A DNA stretch of 56,271 nucleotides from Mesostigma viride (lineage: Eukaryota; Streptophyta; Mesostigmatophyceae; Mesostigmatales; Mesostigmataceae): contig RPFO01000246.1 in NCBI GenBank assembly GCA_009746045.1, positions 2,128,517-2,184,787 of the forward strand, given 5' to 3'. Below, in pieces: positions 12,101 through 23,274 of this stretch. A program made the translations under genes and the position numbers. Positions within the stretch are counted from its first letter, which is position 1. Every line of letters starts with the position of its first letter. Below the pieces are notes generated by a model. It worked only from the letters and a program-made list of their open reading frames with translations, was not told the origin of the DNA and did not search any database.

Positions 12101-15100
12101 ACAGTTATTAGGCTGTTTTACTTCATTCCGCGGTGTGGATCGAGTGTCCCACGCCGGCTGTATAGTTGTTTTGTCGTGGTATCCCTTGTTAGCGTTGGCT
12201 TTGTTTATTTTTACGTGGGTGCCTTTCCTCAGATGTAAGTAATTACATTTTTTAGTATATATGTTTGCTTACATGGAGCTTGAGTATGTGCTTGTCTTGA
12301 GCTTGCGCTGAGCTGAAATTGAGGGCATCCCGCTTCCATGTTGCTTGGTGCCGGCACTACCAGGCGGTCGGCTACGTCAATGCTGGCACTGTGGAGTTCA
12401 TCGTCGACGCCGACACGGGCGAGTTCTTCTTCATGGAGATGAACACGCGGCTGCAGGTACATGTGGGGAGGTGCTGGTGGCAGGGGTGGGGGGCCAGGGA
12501 GGTGGGGGAGCGGGGGGCCGGGGGTGCATGGGGCTGGGGGTGCATGGGGGTGGGGTGGGTGGGGTGGGTGGGTGGAGTTGGGGGGGTGGGGGTGGGGTGG
12601 GGGTGGGGGTGGGGAGAGGAATGAAGGGGCATGGGGGGTGAGACATAGGTGGGCACACATACGGTGGGAATCTTTGTGCGGAGGGGGCCGGGGTGGAAAG
12701 TATGCACGCATGGAATAAGGAGCACGGGAGGTAGGAGGTTGTCAGGCACACTTGGAGGGGAAAAGGAAGTGGGGCAGTTCAGGGGCCTGGCCAATGGGCA
12801 GGGATGCTTTTGGCATGTGTTTGGGGACTGGGTTATGATAGGATGAGAGAACTTGTATTCTTATGCAATGTGAACAGACGACAAGTTTCAACTTTCCAGT
12901 TTATTTCTCCCTCGTTGGCTTGCCCCTTGGTTTCTTGTACCCACATATGCATACCTTGCTCACGCTCACTCCTGTTTCCCTTTGGACGGTTGACAGCAAA
13001 GGTATGGTGACTAGGTGGCTTTTGCTGGCTCAACCGGGAAGTGCCCTTGTGGCGGTGGCACGCAATGAGCCCTGTGTCAGCCAAAACGAGGAGCGCAAGG
13101 CATTTGTGCCACCCGCTGTGATTCCTCAAATCTGATTCCTCAATCAGGCAGCGAGCTATCTGCCGGCTCAACTTATCTCCAGCTGCCGGCTTGGCTGTAA
13201 AACAGTTTGCTTCTCCGTGATAATTCATAGGCTATTCCTCTGGCAGGTGCTAAACCAGTCGGCTTCTCCATGATTATTCTTGGGCTATTCCTCGGGCTTG
13301 TGCAGCACCTGGTAACTGAGTTTGCGCATGTTTCTTTTTATAGCTGGTGGGCAATCGCTAACGCACTCATCATGCACGTGCATGGAGCTTCTGGGGACAG
13401 GTTGTCGTGTGCTCTTCAATTTGTAGGTGACACGTGCCTTGCGACCGTGATTGATACTACGCTGACTATTGCATCCGCAACCGTGCGCAGGTGGAGCACC
13501 CGGTGACGGAGCTGATTACGGGGCAGGACTTGGTGGCGTGGCAGCTGCACGTGGGGATGGGGCACCCACTGCCGTTGGCGCAGGAGCAGTTGGCCATCAC
13601 AGGTGAGGCCGGGGGGAGGGCAACAGCATTAGAAGCGGGGCCTCCAGTGGGCAGGAGCCAGTGGGTGATCCCTTCCCGAGTCAGGGCAGGACCAGGCAGA
13701 GCACCGTGGCTGGACAGGACAGGCAGATGATGCCCGATCTTTTGTCATGAACGAAGCTAGCAGCTCAATCTACAAGTACAAGCCAAATATCCGCTTGTCT
13801 GTACCACGGGTCTGCATGTGGTGAAGCAAGCAGCTGATGGAGCCCACACGACCCCGGCCATTGGACTCTCTTGAGTAGCCAATTCTCCCAAGTGGGAGCA
13901 TGTTCCTCAAACTGGGTGGCACCATTGCCCCATGTCCCAGTGCACAGGCATGCACTTTCTTGGTTCCTCACTGCCTCGCAAATGGCCCTCTTCTCGCCTC
14001 ACCGGTTGGCGCGTCTGAATGCCCTTGTAGTCTTGAGCACCAGCCATCAACCATGCGGCATGCATCACACATCTAATTATGTACATTTTTCCGAATCCCA
14101 TCGTGCTGCATGTGCAAGGCACTATGTAATCTTACTTTGTGTGGTTGTCTCGTTGAGATTGGGGTTGTTCTAATCCCACCCTCACTGCACGCGCCACCAC
14201 CGCACGCGTCGCAGGCCACGCGGCCGAGGTCCGAGTTTATGCTGAAGACGTCGCAGCCGGTTTCCTGCCAGGGGCCGGCCGAGTGCTTCACCTACGCACG
14301 CCACCCAACGCGAGCCGAGGGCCTGCGCATTCAACCAGCATCCAGGGGAGCGTGGGTCAAGCCCCATCAGGGTCCCCCAGCGCAGCCGGCAGCACCCCCA
14401 TGCCACTCGTACGCCTGGACTTTGGTGTCTGGGAGGGTGACGCGGTGGGGGCGCACTACGACCCTATGATCGGCAAGTTGATCACCTGGGGGCCCACGAG
14501 GGAGGACACACTGCGAACGATGCACAAGGCGCTCGGGGAGCTGCAGGTGAGTGCCACAGGGCAGGCAAGGGGCAGGCAAGGGGGCAGGCATGGGGAGTAA
14601 TGGAATAGTGGCAGGTGAGCGCGGCTGAAAGGACAAAGGAACGCACGGCAGGGCAAGCACGGGTAGTAAGGGAATTCCATTCTCCTTTATGGCAAGAGCA
14701 GCATGTATTGTTGAGGTGTCGGAGGTGTGGCGGTAGCCTGCTGCGGGCTTGTCCGGTATCGTTGTCTAATGCGTGGCCCCCCATCTTCCTCCTTCAAGAT
14801 GACTATCCCTCTTAGTAGGACATGTTCTGCCGTTACTTGACCCCCCACCTAGGGGCGACAGCCCTCCCCGTATCCTACGGCCAACCCTCCTTGCACGTTG
14901 CCCCCAGATCGCGGGCCTCCCAGTCAACGTGGCCTTCCTCCGACGCGTCATCGCCCAGCCCCAGTTCCGTGCGGGGGTCTTTGACACCACGTTCATCCAG
15001 AAGCACCTGGACCAGCTGCTGCCAGCGCCCAGTGGGCCAGGGACCCTGCCGCGGGACAGGGCGCAGGCGATGGCTGTGGCGTGCGTCGCGATGCACCAGC

Positions 15101-18100
15101 AGTCCCTGGCAGGTATGACGTGAAGGGTCGCGGGTTCATGGTACTGGGGCTTAGGGCTCAGGGTCTTGGGTTGCAGTCTTTCCCTTTCGTGGTTGCTTCG
15201 GCTGAACCAGCACGTGCCGATAATGTTCCGGCTGACGCTCCGTCTTATTTAGTCTCTGAATGCCCATAACACCCAGGACATGAGCTTGCTGGTCGCGTGT
15301 GTGCCCAAATGCTTGCATCTGAAACGTGTCGCTGCCACGGTCCATCGCCACATTTGTTGCGTTTTGGTGCTGGGCTATCGGTAAGGATGCAGGTTATGAC
15401 CTCTTTCCCGTCCCAGCCTTCTCATTGTGTTCATCGCATTTTTCTGTCGCCGCATGGACTAGTGACAGAAGCCCTTACCCTTCGAGTCCGCCTGCAGGTG
15501 GGCATGTTCAGTGCGGAACAGCGCGGCTAAGTCTCCCAGAGCATGGCTGCTGCCGCCCTCATCGCCGACGCTGTTAGTACAATAATAGCCGCCCTCATCG
15601 CCGATGCTGTTAGTGCAATAATAGCCGCCCTCATCGCCGATGCTGTTAGTACAATAATAGCCGCCCTCATCGCCGATGCTGTTAGTACAATAATAGCCGC
15701 CCTCATCGCCGATGCTGTTAGTACAATAATAGCCGCCCTCATCGCCGATGCTGTTAGTACAATAATAGCCGCCCTCATCGCCGATGCTGTTAGTACAATA
15801 ATAGCCGCCCTCATCGCCGATGCTGTTAGTACAATAATAGCCGCCCTCATCGCCGATGCTGTTAGTACAATAATAGCCGCCCTCATCGTCGATGCTGTTA
15901 GTACAATAATAGCCGCCCTCATCGCCGATGCTGTTAGTACAATAATAGCCGCCCTCATCGCCGATGCTGTTAGTGCAATAATAGCCGCCCTCATCGCCGA
16001 TGCTGTTAGTACAATAATAGCCGCCCTCATCGCCGATGCTGTTAGTACAATAATAGCCGCCCTCATCGCCGATGCTGTTAGTGCAATAATAGCCGCCCTC
16101 ATCGCCGATGCTGTTAGTACAATAATAGCCGCCGTCATCGCCGATGCTGTTAGTACAATAATAGCCGCCCTCATCGCCGATGCTGTTAGTACAATAATAG
16201 CCGCCCTCATCGCCGATGCTGTTAGTGCAATAATAGCCGCCCTCATCGCCGATGCTGTTAGTACAATAATAGCCGCCCTCATCGCCGATGCTGTTAGTAC
16301 AATAATAGCCGCCCTCATCGCCGATGCTGTTAGTACAATAATAGCCGCCCTCATCGCCGATGCTGTTAGTACAATAATAGCCGCTCTCATCGCCGATGCT
16401 GTTAGTGCAATAATAGCCGCCCTCATCGCCGATGCTGTTAGTACAATAATAGCCGCCCTCATCGCCGATGCTGTTAGTACAATAATAGCCGCCCTCATCG
16501 TCGATGCTAATAAGAGGACTCATCAAGGCTTTGCCCCCTTTGGGAGGCACTGGTTCGACACGCTGACGCTGACCATGTATGTGTGCACCAGTTTGCTGTG
16601 CTCTTGTTTGGCGGTTGCCCATGTTTGGCCTCTTGTCATCGTCACCCCCCCTCTCACCCAGCTACTGGCGCCAGCCTCCCTGGCGCGCTCCCCATGTCTC
16701 CCTGGGACCAGCTGTCGGGCATGCGCCTCAACGCACCGCCCCAGAGGAGCACTTGGCATCTCCGGTGTGCGGACGAGGGGCGAAGGGGGGCGGCCGAGCC
16801 ACCCGCCACGCAGCAAGGGCAGCCGTCGGCCACGGCCGGCTGCCATCTGGTACATGTCACGCCGATGCGAGGGCAGGGGCATGCGTACCAAGTCCAGGTG
16901 AGCGAGCCGCTGCAGCGATGGGTAGCCAGGGTGGCTAACTGTGTCTGGTGACAAGCTGGTGAAGCTAGGCGTTAGACAGAGGTGCTTTGTTAACTTTGGG
17001 ATGCTTTCATGGTTTTCTGAGACGGCCGTGACTTCATCTTCGGCATTGCAAAGGTGAAGGTGCCGTTGGGTTCCTGCTTATCCAACAGGTCCTAGCTCAC
17101 CATCTGGCCAACTAGCTGAACGCCTCCGCTCTCGCCCGCCAGCCACCAAACAGGCCACGGGCCACCCAAGTCCAACACCCAGCCGACCACCCACCCACCC
17201 ATCATTACCTAGCCGTTGTTTGCTCTCATTGTGAGCCATGGATTTACTCATACGCGCACTGACCACAGTGCGTGGCGGTGCATGCATGCGGACGAGAACA
17301 GGTGGCAGATCTCCCCTCCTTCACCGTACGGGCGCAGACTGGTGAGGGCGGCACGCTCACGGCGGAGGTGGACGGCCATCGGTGTCGCGTCAGCGTGTTC
17401 CATCACGCAGACCCCTGGGTGGGTGCCCGGCCCTCACACCTCATCAATACTCTCTCGTGAGATCTTTTCCTTCCTAGTAATTGCCCTCACACCTCATCAA
17501 TACTCTCTCGTGAGATCTTTTCCATCCTAGTAATTGCCCCCACACCTCATCAGTAATCTCTCATGAGATCTTTTCCTTCCTAGCAATTGCCCTCATACCT
17601 CATCAATACTCTCTCGTGAGATCTTTTCCTTCCTAGTAATTGCCCTCACACCTCATCAGTAATCTCTCGCAAGATCTTTTCCTTCCTAGTATCTGCCCTC
17701 ATACCTCATCAATAGCATCTCGCGAGATCGTTTCCATCCTAGAAATTGCGGATGCACATTTTAATAATTCCCTGCAGTATTTGTTCGTACCGGAACCAGC
17801 TGGTACCATAGCTAGGCAGCCGCTTCAGCTTCTAGAGAGCGGCATGGCAAGGAGTGTGTGGAACAGGTAGGACGTTAATTTTGCCCTGCTTTGTTGGCTG
17901 GCGACCCATCACTAGGCAGTTGAACATAGAATGCCCTGCTTTCATCGGAGCACAGCATCATGACATCACAGAACAGAGGACATCACTGATTTCCAACACG
18001 TTTGGTCTGCAACCATGGCATGCAATTGGGACGGCATCATCATGGCATGCCGTGGGGGCGCCGTCCACGCTGCGTCTTCCAGAAGAAGCACTCACGCAAG

Positions 18101-18979
18101 GTCCACGTGTGGATGGGCGAGGAAGAGTATGCCTTTGTCATGCCTGTCGTGCATGCGAGGCAGCCTGACGAAGGCGTGGCCGATGCCAGCACAACGGGTG
18201 GCCAGGTGCTGTCGCCCGTGGTTGGCATGGTCACCAAGGTCTTTGTCAAGGTCGGCGACCGCGTCAAGAGCAAGGACCCCATGGTGGTGCTCGAGGCCAT
18301 GAAGATGGAGGTGGGTGCTGCGCCCTACTTGCAATAAAGTACTGCCAAGAACAGGCCCTTGGCGTTGTTTTGTGAGCATGCCTTTATATCAATTGCGCAT
18401 GTACTTTGTGCATGTTGTACGATACTGGACTTACCACAGCCTGAATTTCGTGACGTAAAACGTTGTGGTGGGCAAGATATGCGATAGCATTTTTCCTGGC
18501 ATACACCATGCCGGTCAGTAGCCGTGGTCGCGTTGAGGTCCCTAGCTCCATCTGCCGGCTGGAGTATGACATGAGAAAGCAGATCTTAAGGCCGAAGCAG
18601 GAGTGACTTTGACTCGTGATTCTGAAGTAGGGCGGGCCTATGGGGTGGTGTGCAGTTGTATCAAGGACACAACCAGCACAGGCCAGAAATCGTTGTATGA
18701 CAGGTGAATGCAACAAACTGTGTTCTTAGCGGAAACGAGGCATGGCTCGTTGCCCTGGCGGGGTGCTCACATGCAGCGCTGCTGCTGATTGTTTTTCCTA
18801 TGTTCAGATATTTATTCTGTTATTGTCAGCAGCCGGCTCCGTTGGCATGTCCTTTGTCCACTGTGCTTATGGCTGTGCAGCACACGGTGCGAGCCCCCAA
18901 GGATGGCACTGTCGTCAAGGTTGGCGTTACTCAAGGGCAAAGCGTCGACAATAATGGGCTACTTTTTGCCATTGAGTGA
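6185..18979 (+). CDS. MCCA: Methylcrotonoyl-CoA carboxylase subunit alpha (biotin carboxylase/BCCP), mitochondrial, 15 exons
   Basis: The ATP- and biotin-dependent subunit of 3-methylcrotonyl-CoA carboxylase (mitochondrial leucine breakdown). Exons: 6185-6426, 6577-6706, 7930-8051, 8482-8629, 9836-9973, 10570-10665, 11281-11340, 12364-12456, 13491-13602, 14215-14546, 14908-15112, 16662-16897, 17269-17418, 18083-18310, 18881-18979. All phases match, giving about 796 aa. Visible in order: an Arg-rich presequence, [25 protein letters not shown], the ATP-binding glycine loop (GGGGKGMRIV), [27 protein letters not shown] with the catalytic Glu/Arg region, HYDPMIGKL, and the biotinylation site EAMKME in exon 14, closing with a conserved C-terminal strand. 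Intron 2 uses a GC donor (CAG/GCAAGC); the others seen are GT-AG. Exon 10 holds about 30 extra Ser/Gly/Pro-rich residues. No stop or frameshift was found. The start codon is inferred from the targeting-like N-terminus. Acetyl- or propionyl-CoA carboxylase is less likely from the overall fit. Confidence 0.93.
6738..7300. repeat. 70-bp satellite in MCCA intron 2, 8 copies
   Basis: Units starting CAGCCTACTGCCG lie at 6738, 6808, 6878, 6948, 7018, 7088, 7158 and 7228, exactly 70 bp apart. They differ by few substitutions and each contains an ACTAGTATATC core. The spacing is uniform and there are no unique spacers, so this is a tandem satellite and not a CRISPR array. Confidence 0.95.
8419..8481 (+). 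repeat. C-rich and CAC-rich tract ending at the exon 4 acceptor
   Basis: Runs of C interrupted by A, then (CAC)n, lead directly into the AG acceptor of exon 4 (AG at 8480-8481). The tract serves as an unusually long C-only pyrimidine tract. Poly-Pro open frames over it are spurious. Confidence 0.8.
8750..9275. mobile_element. MITE-like element with terminal inverted repeats, in MCCA intron 4
   Basis: The left end reads GGGTTTTCACACTCGGG and the right end is its reverse complement. The similarity continues through a run of T and CGGT, so the terminal repeats are roughly 28 bp and near perfect. A related TIR-like motif recurs internally near 8815. The centre holds a 33-bp-arm palindrome at 8902-8974 with a 6-nt loop. 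Length is 526 bp with no coding capacity. I could not find a convincing target-site duplication (flanks ACT and TGT), so the superfamily is unknown. Confidence 0.75.
9959..10275 (+). repeat. Tandem copies of the MCCA exon 5 / intron 5 boundary
   Basis: The last bases of exon 5 (CACATCGAGGTGCAG) plus the donor and about 20 bp of intron recur with a 36-bp period downstream of the real junction (9973/9974) to about 10134. Further degenerate copies lie at 10208, 10240 and 10268. Several copies retain a plausible donor (GTTAGT, GTGGGT, GTAAGC). The first is in frame with exon 5, so alternative donors could add about 12 residues per unit. Confidence 0.85.
11947..12111 (+). pseudogene. Fragment of a transposon-related coding sequence in MCCA intron 7
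   Basis: A 54-codon open segment ends in TAG at 12109-12111. It contains [21 protein letters not shown] and RTRADFAAQ. The foldback element at 20.6-21.5 kb has recognisably the same protein segment in both arms (LDLEGQTAPWS, TWSSYWRQRL, RTRANFVAT). The match holds at protein level and is weaker at DNA level. It is presumably a remnant of a mobile-element ORF C-terminus; the family is unknown. Confidence 0.6.
12457..12625 (+). repeat. G-rich tract immediately after MCCA exon 8
   Basis: Dense GGGG and GGTGGG runs follow the exon 8 donor (12457). They could form G-quadruplexes in the pre-mRNA and on the sense strand. The Gly- and Pro-rich open frames over the tract are compositional artefacts. 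Confidence 0.7.
15545..16512. repeat. 36-bp minisatellite in MCCA intron 11, about 27 copies
   Basis: The unit contains GCCGATGCTGTTAGTACAAT and is nearly invariant; the main variant changes AGTACAA to AGTGCAA. Since 36 is divisible by three and the unit lacks stops, open frames of 320-450 codons arise on both strands with 12-residue periods. The array lies between exon 11 (ends 15112) and exon 12 (starts 16662), so it is intronic. Confidence 0.97.
17431..17750. repeat. 53-bp tandem repeat in MCCA intron 13, about 6 copies
   Basis: Units start with CCCTCACACCTCATCAATAC at 17431 and 17484 and with variants every 53 bp after that. Each contains AGATCTTTTCC and CCTAGTAATTG. Later units are more diverged. 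Confidence 0.9.
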
Positions 18980-19784
18980 TGTGTGACGAATGTACGCATC
19001 ACACTAATTTACAAGCACAACACCCGCACGTATGGGTCACTGATATATTGGCTGGGTGTCTCATTGATATTGCACCCATGATGTGCAATAGATTAATTAA
19101 GTAAACACGAATGCTCCCGTTGGGGAGTCACAGAGTACAAACCCCGATGAATGCCGCATGGATGGATGGACATACAATCCTACCGGTTCTACGTCGATCA
19201 GTAATGCCTAAACTAACCAACAAACCAAGGGACATGCCACGTAGCAGGCAGTGCCAAGCTCTAGCTGTCACGCCGGGCGTTCTTCCCATGACCGACGGGA
19301 GATGCGCTTATCATTCTTCCCCACTGGGGGGCTGGGATTATCGTTGTATATACAACCTGGGCCCAGATGGCCTTGTTCTGCATCTTTTTCCATATCACGG
19401 AGAGGCCTGAGCCCGTCATGTCCTCTACTATCTGTTCCTTGAGCGTGTGCCATGTGCAATACTGATGCTTGAATGAAACATTGTGCACCCAATATGAATG
19501 ATCGACCGACTAAATTAACCATCTACTACACATCGGCTTGACATTCAGCTCAACATACCGCTTGTCTCACTCACTGCTGGAAACACGACTTCAGTGTAAA
19601 GACCATGCAGTAAATGTATAAAATAAAATTGTCCCCGTTTTCATGACATCATAAAATTTGAAGTGTTTGGCGAAGTCAGTACGTATGGAAGTAGATCTAG
19701 ACTTCAAAATATACAGTATATTTAAACTGCATTATTTTGGATCCGAAACTCACATGTACTGCATGCAGTATATTTATCAGAACA
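18980..19784. other. MCCA 3' flank with an inverted retroposon tail
   Basis: This stretch holds the MCCA 3' UTR (no certain poly(A) signal) and then unassigned sequence. On the minus strand, 19127-19114 is the hairpin CTCCC-CAAC-GGGAG followed by CGTGTTTAC and ATTAATC, matching the 3' ends of the ORF1 retroposons further right. It therefore marks a short, 5'-truncated minus-strand copy. No gene is supported between 19140 and 19784. Confidence 0.5.
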
Positions 19785-20595
19785 AAATCCTTGTCCCCAT
19801 GGCCCTCACTGGTAAGGGCAAGCCGCGGGGGGTGGCCCGCCTTCCCCGCTCGCGGGGTAAGGCCGGCCCCTCCCCCTTGCTCCTCACCTTTGACACCATG
19901 GCGAATAAGATGGAGTTCCTCAAGCGTCGCAAGCGGCTTGGGGGGACCGCCTACACGCTGGACGACGACTTGACCTTGATGCAGCAACAACGGCGACGGG
20001 AGCTATGGCCGACCTACCTCCAGCTCCGGCAGACGGCGGGGCAGAAGCCGGTCTACTGGAAGGGGGCGGACATCTACGTCGCCCACAAGCCCTGACAGGC
20101 GACCCCTGCCGCCTCAGCCACCCCAGCCACCCCAGCCTAGGGAATATATAGCAGTAGTGTAGACTAGAGAAAGCTTAGTGACGTGGCCATGTACGCCGGC
20201 CTACGTGATGGGCCCACACCAGCCCTTGCAATAGCTGTAGCAAATTTGAGTCATGCTTTGCCCATGCATGCAGGGAGTTACTCTCTGCTGAGATGTGTAC
20301 CAGCTTTAGCCTAGCCATATACATCTTAATTCCACCCCATATGTCATGCAGGCCTTCTAGGCCATCTCCCCAAGCCGCCCTGTGTGAGCTCGATCGGGAT
20401 GCATGAACCATCATGGCGGTGCAGGTGCACGTACCTTGTGCACCCAGAGCAGGTGACAGTTTACATCCTACACCTGCTGCAGGTTGTAGCCCAGACTGTA
20501 TTAAAAACCCATAGATGCCCCTTTCTCAGGGCTATGTGTTACATATGCAGTGCTCCCCACGGAGCTATGTACTTAATTAATATTTATCAAAGAGA
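19785..20595 (+). mobile_element. ORF1 retroposon, copy D (5'-truncated)
   Basis: Similarity to the other copies begins abruptly near 19785, inside the RNA-binding region. The C-terminal domain is open to a TGA at 20092-20094 and contains LDDDLTLMQQQRRRELWP and KPVYWKGADIYV. This pattern (hydrophobic strand, acidic D-D-L, RRRELW, then a short strand) fits the C-terminal domain of LINE-1-type ORF1 proteins. A 3' UTR shared with copy B follows, then the hairpin GCTCC-CCAC-GGAGC (20552-20565) and an AT-rich tail. No reverse transcriptase follows. Abrupt 5' truncation is typical of target-primed reverse transcription. Confidence 0.75.
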
Positions 20596-20601
20596 CAATA
20601 T

Positions 20602-21505
20602 TTATATTCATTGAGAATGATAAATTACGGACGTGAGATCGGCACGCAACATACGGAAAACCCCGAAAAGAAGAAGAACCCTAAAGAAAATAATAGTAAT
20701 CTGACACGTACGGACATGCTTGGATCACGCCAGCTGCACAAGGTACAACTAGCTACAGCACAAAACTACGACACGCAGCAACAGTCGCTGCCGGCCCACC
20801 AGGCCTGGGAGGGATCTAGATCGACCGCCTGGGTCGCGACAAAGTTGGCCCGGGTACGTGCGGCGGAGTAATTACACTTTGAAGCCACGGTGCGAGTGAG
20901 GGCGAGTGGCAGGCGCTGCCGCCAATACGAGGACCACGTGCGGGCAGACCACGGGGCGGTCTGACCCTCGAGGTCGACGGGGTCTTCACGGCGCTGCATG
21001 GCAGCACTCGTGGAAAAACTCCGCCGTCCTGGGGCCCATGGTAGTATATATTATTATATTGTCGAGACAACCGAGTTTTTCCACGAGTGCTGCCAGCGCC
21101 GTGAAGACCGCCTCGACCTCGACGGCCAGACCGCCCCGTGGTCTGACAGCACGTGGTCCTCGTATTGGCGGTGCAGCGCCTGTGCACTCGCCCTCACTCG
21201 CACCGTGGCTTCAATGTGTAATTATTCCGCCTCACCCGGGCCAACTTTGTCGCGACCCATGCGGTCTAGCTATAGATCCCTTCTGGCCAGGCCTGCATGG
21301 TGGGCCGGCAGCGATGTTGCTGCGTGTCGTAGTTTTGTGGTGTAGTTATAGTTGTACCTTGTGCAGCTGGCGTGATCCTTGGATGTCCGTGTCAGATTAC
21401 TACTCTTCAGGGTTCTTCTTCTTTACGGGGTTTTCCTTATGTTGCATCATGCCAATCTCACCTAGCTCCCCGGCGGTAATTTATCATTCTCAATGAATAT
21501 ATATT
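20602..21505. mobile_element. Foldback element with two arms of about 420 bp
   Basis: The left arm (20602-21020) and right arm (21072-21505) are inverted copies around a 51-bp centre. The outer ends read TATTCATTGAGAATGATAAA and its complement; the inner ends are GGCAGCACTCGTGG and its complement. The arms are diverged by substitutions and small indels, so the structure is not a recent palindrome or assembly fold. Both arms carry the same coding-like fragment (LDLEGQTAPWS / LDLDGQTAPWS), open on the minus strand in the left arm and on plus in the right. It lies just after the tail of retroposon copy D. A transcript through it would form a long double-stranded stem. Confidence 0.85.
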
Positions 21506-21610
21506 CTCGTCGGCTTTGTTCATGTTTGATTGGGTGAGCATTTCACTCTGATGTAAGTTAAATTATAATTTTTAATATATCAAGGAGACAGTATATTATA
21601 TTCTCAATGA

Positions 21611-21950
21611 ACCCGCACCGCGGCTGATCGATGTGTTAATTATTCCGCCGCACCCGGCCGGGCCGACTTGGTCGCGACCCATGCGGTCTAGATCACTCCC
21701 AGGCCTGCACGATCGAAGTGAGACACTCTATGGTGGGCCGGCGCAGCTCAAGGCTCGATGTTGCTGCGTGTTGTAGTTTTGTGATGTAGTTAGTTGAACC
21801 TTATGCAGCTGGCGTGATCCTTGGATGTCCGTGTCAGATTACAATCAATTTCTTCAGGGTTCTTCTTCAGGATCTTTTTGGGGCTTTCCTTCTGTTGCAT
21901 GCAATCTCACCTCCGCAATTTATCATAACTCTCAATGAATTAACATACAG
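21611..21950 (+). mobile_element. Partial third copy of the foldback right arm
   Basis: The sequence from about 21611 to 21945 aligns with the outer part of the right arm (TTAATTATTCCGCC, TTGGTCGCGACCCATGCGG, CTGGCGTGATCCTTGGATG) and ends in the same TCTCAATGAAT terminus. It is preceded by ATATATCAAGGAGACAGTATA, which resembles the flank of the intact element (20584-20604), so the flank was duplicated as well. Confidence 0.8.
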
Positions 21951-21965
21951 TATATGCTGTGGTAA

Positions 21966-22738
21966 CGAGCCACGAGCCACGAGGTAGCCATGGCTGACGG
22001 CGGAGCTCATAACTTTCACGTTTGAGCACCGAATTCATGCAGCCGTGAATATCACAATCGACGCGTCTTTCTACGACGCACATGCTGATATAATTTTCCG
22101 AAGCTAGTACGCAATATATATGGCGAGCAAACGCCCTTCGACGCAACGCAGCCTGACGGCTGCGCTCGGCAATGAAAATACGTCTGCAGCTCAGGCTGCG
22201 CATGCAGCTTCGCCCACAGGCCCAGAAGGCAGCGGCGCCACTAGCCAAGCTCTAGTGGTCGCCCAGCCCGGCCCCCGAGCCCGCCTCGCCAGCAGCGTCG
22301 CCTGAACCCAAGCGCAGTCGCCCTGACGGGCTGCTGGACGAGTACGACTTTGACGCCAGCCAGCCCGGCTTTTTTGACAAGCTCACACACCGATCGCATC
22401 CTGGCCTACGTGTTTTTCGGGACGCACGCCTCTCTTATAGAACTGTGCAAGCAGCTTTCCCACCAAGGTCGCCTTGTCAATGCCTTCCTCCAGAGGCGCT
22501 ATTTCGGCAAGGACATCCTCAACGCCCGCCGCCCCGACCTTCAGCAATTCGCTCTTTTCTCCCTCCTTGGCCGCTCCATCGAGGAGCTCTGGCCCCTCAA
22601 GCGGCCCTCACCGCTGCACCGTAACCGAATCCTCCATGCATCCGCTCACACCTCAAGGAGGCTCTCGAGCAGCACGTGGCCCCCATTGCTGCAGATTTGC
22701 ATGGCGGCCATGGGCAGCACGCTCACTGCCGAGCTCCC
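21966..22738 (+). pseudogene. ORF1 retroposon, copy A/C, 5' part (split by the CACTA element)
   Basis: The 5' UTR (GAGCCACGAGGTAGCCATGG, then TGCTGATATAATTTTCCGAA) matches copy B at 27351. The ORF start at 22120 reads MASKRPSTQRSL, against MTSKRPLTQRSL in copy B. Frameshifts break it (first stop at 22303), but later segments in other frames still match copy B. It stops at the codons for GSTLTAELP, exactly where the CACTA element begins. The remainder of the same copy resumes at 36091. Confidence 0.75.
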
Positions 22739-22791
22739 CACTATACTTTTCGTCCGAGGGTGGTAAAAAGGATCCGAGGCGTAAATTACCA
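22739..22791 (+). repeat. Left terminal inverted repeat of the CACTA element
   Basis: 53 bp, identical to the reverse complement of 36038-36090. It starts CACTATAC and contains GGATCCGAGG. Confidence 0.93.
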
Positions 22792-23274
22792 CGCGGTAAT
22801 CTTACCACGCACGATCCCACGCCTGAGATCCAAGGCGGTAATAATTACAACGTCGAGTCTTAGGTAGTAAATTTACTAGCCGTAACGTTACCACGACGTA
22901 TCTTTCGTAGTACTGTACCGACACGGGAGATTACCGCGACGGATCTTAGTTGAGAAGTCACCACCGGTAAATTAGGTGCCAGTGATCCGATGCTGTAAGA
23001 TTACGTTTTAGTAAGTTACTAAGGGGGTCTTTGCCTGTCCACGGCCAGATGGATAATTATATATTGTAATGGTGAAGTGGGAGAACGTGCGTGTCTATTA
23101 GCAAATGCAGCGAAATATAAAAATGTAGTTATCAGCCTTTGTCGCCTGTTCAGCAGTTGTCGTTGTCGGCCGTTGTCAGTAAGCGGCTATAGATTATGTG
23201 TGCTGGGGCCGGTGAAAAGACGCTAGCAAAGTTCGTCTGAATGGCGTCCAATAGAGGGGATTTCATTCTTATAG
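22792..23274. other. Left subterminal region of the CACTA element
   Basis: Degenerate GTAA/TTAC-CACG motifs (ACCACGCGGTAATC, TTACCACGACG, ATTACCGCGACGG) occur on both strands to about 23010, mirroring the right end. Binding of transposon-encoded proteins to such repeats is known for En/Spm; here it is inferred. From 23010 to 23274 the sequence is unassigned. Confidence 0.55.

Noticed and set aside
15459-16901. ORFs of 323-452 codons over the 36-bp array
   Set aside because: The array lies in MCCA intron 11, and open frames exist on both strands. The plus frame that runs on past the array is not the exon 12 frame.
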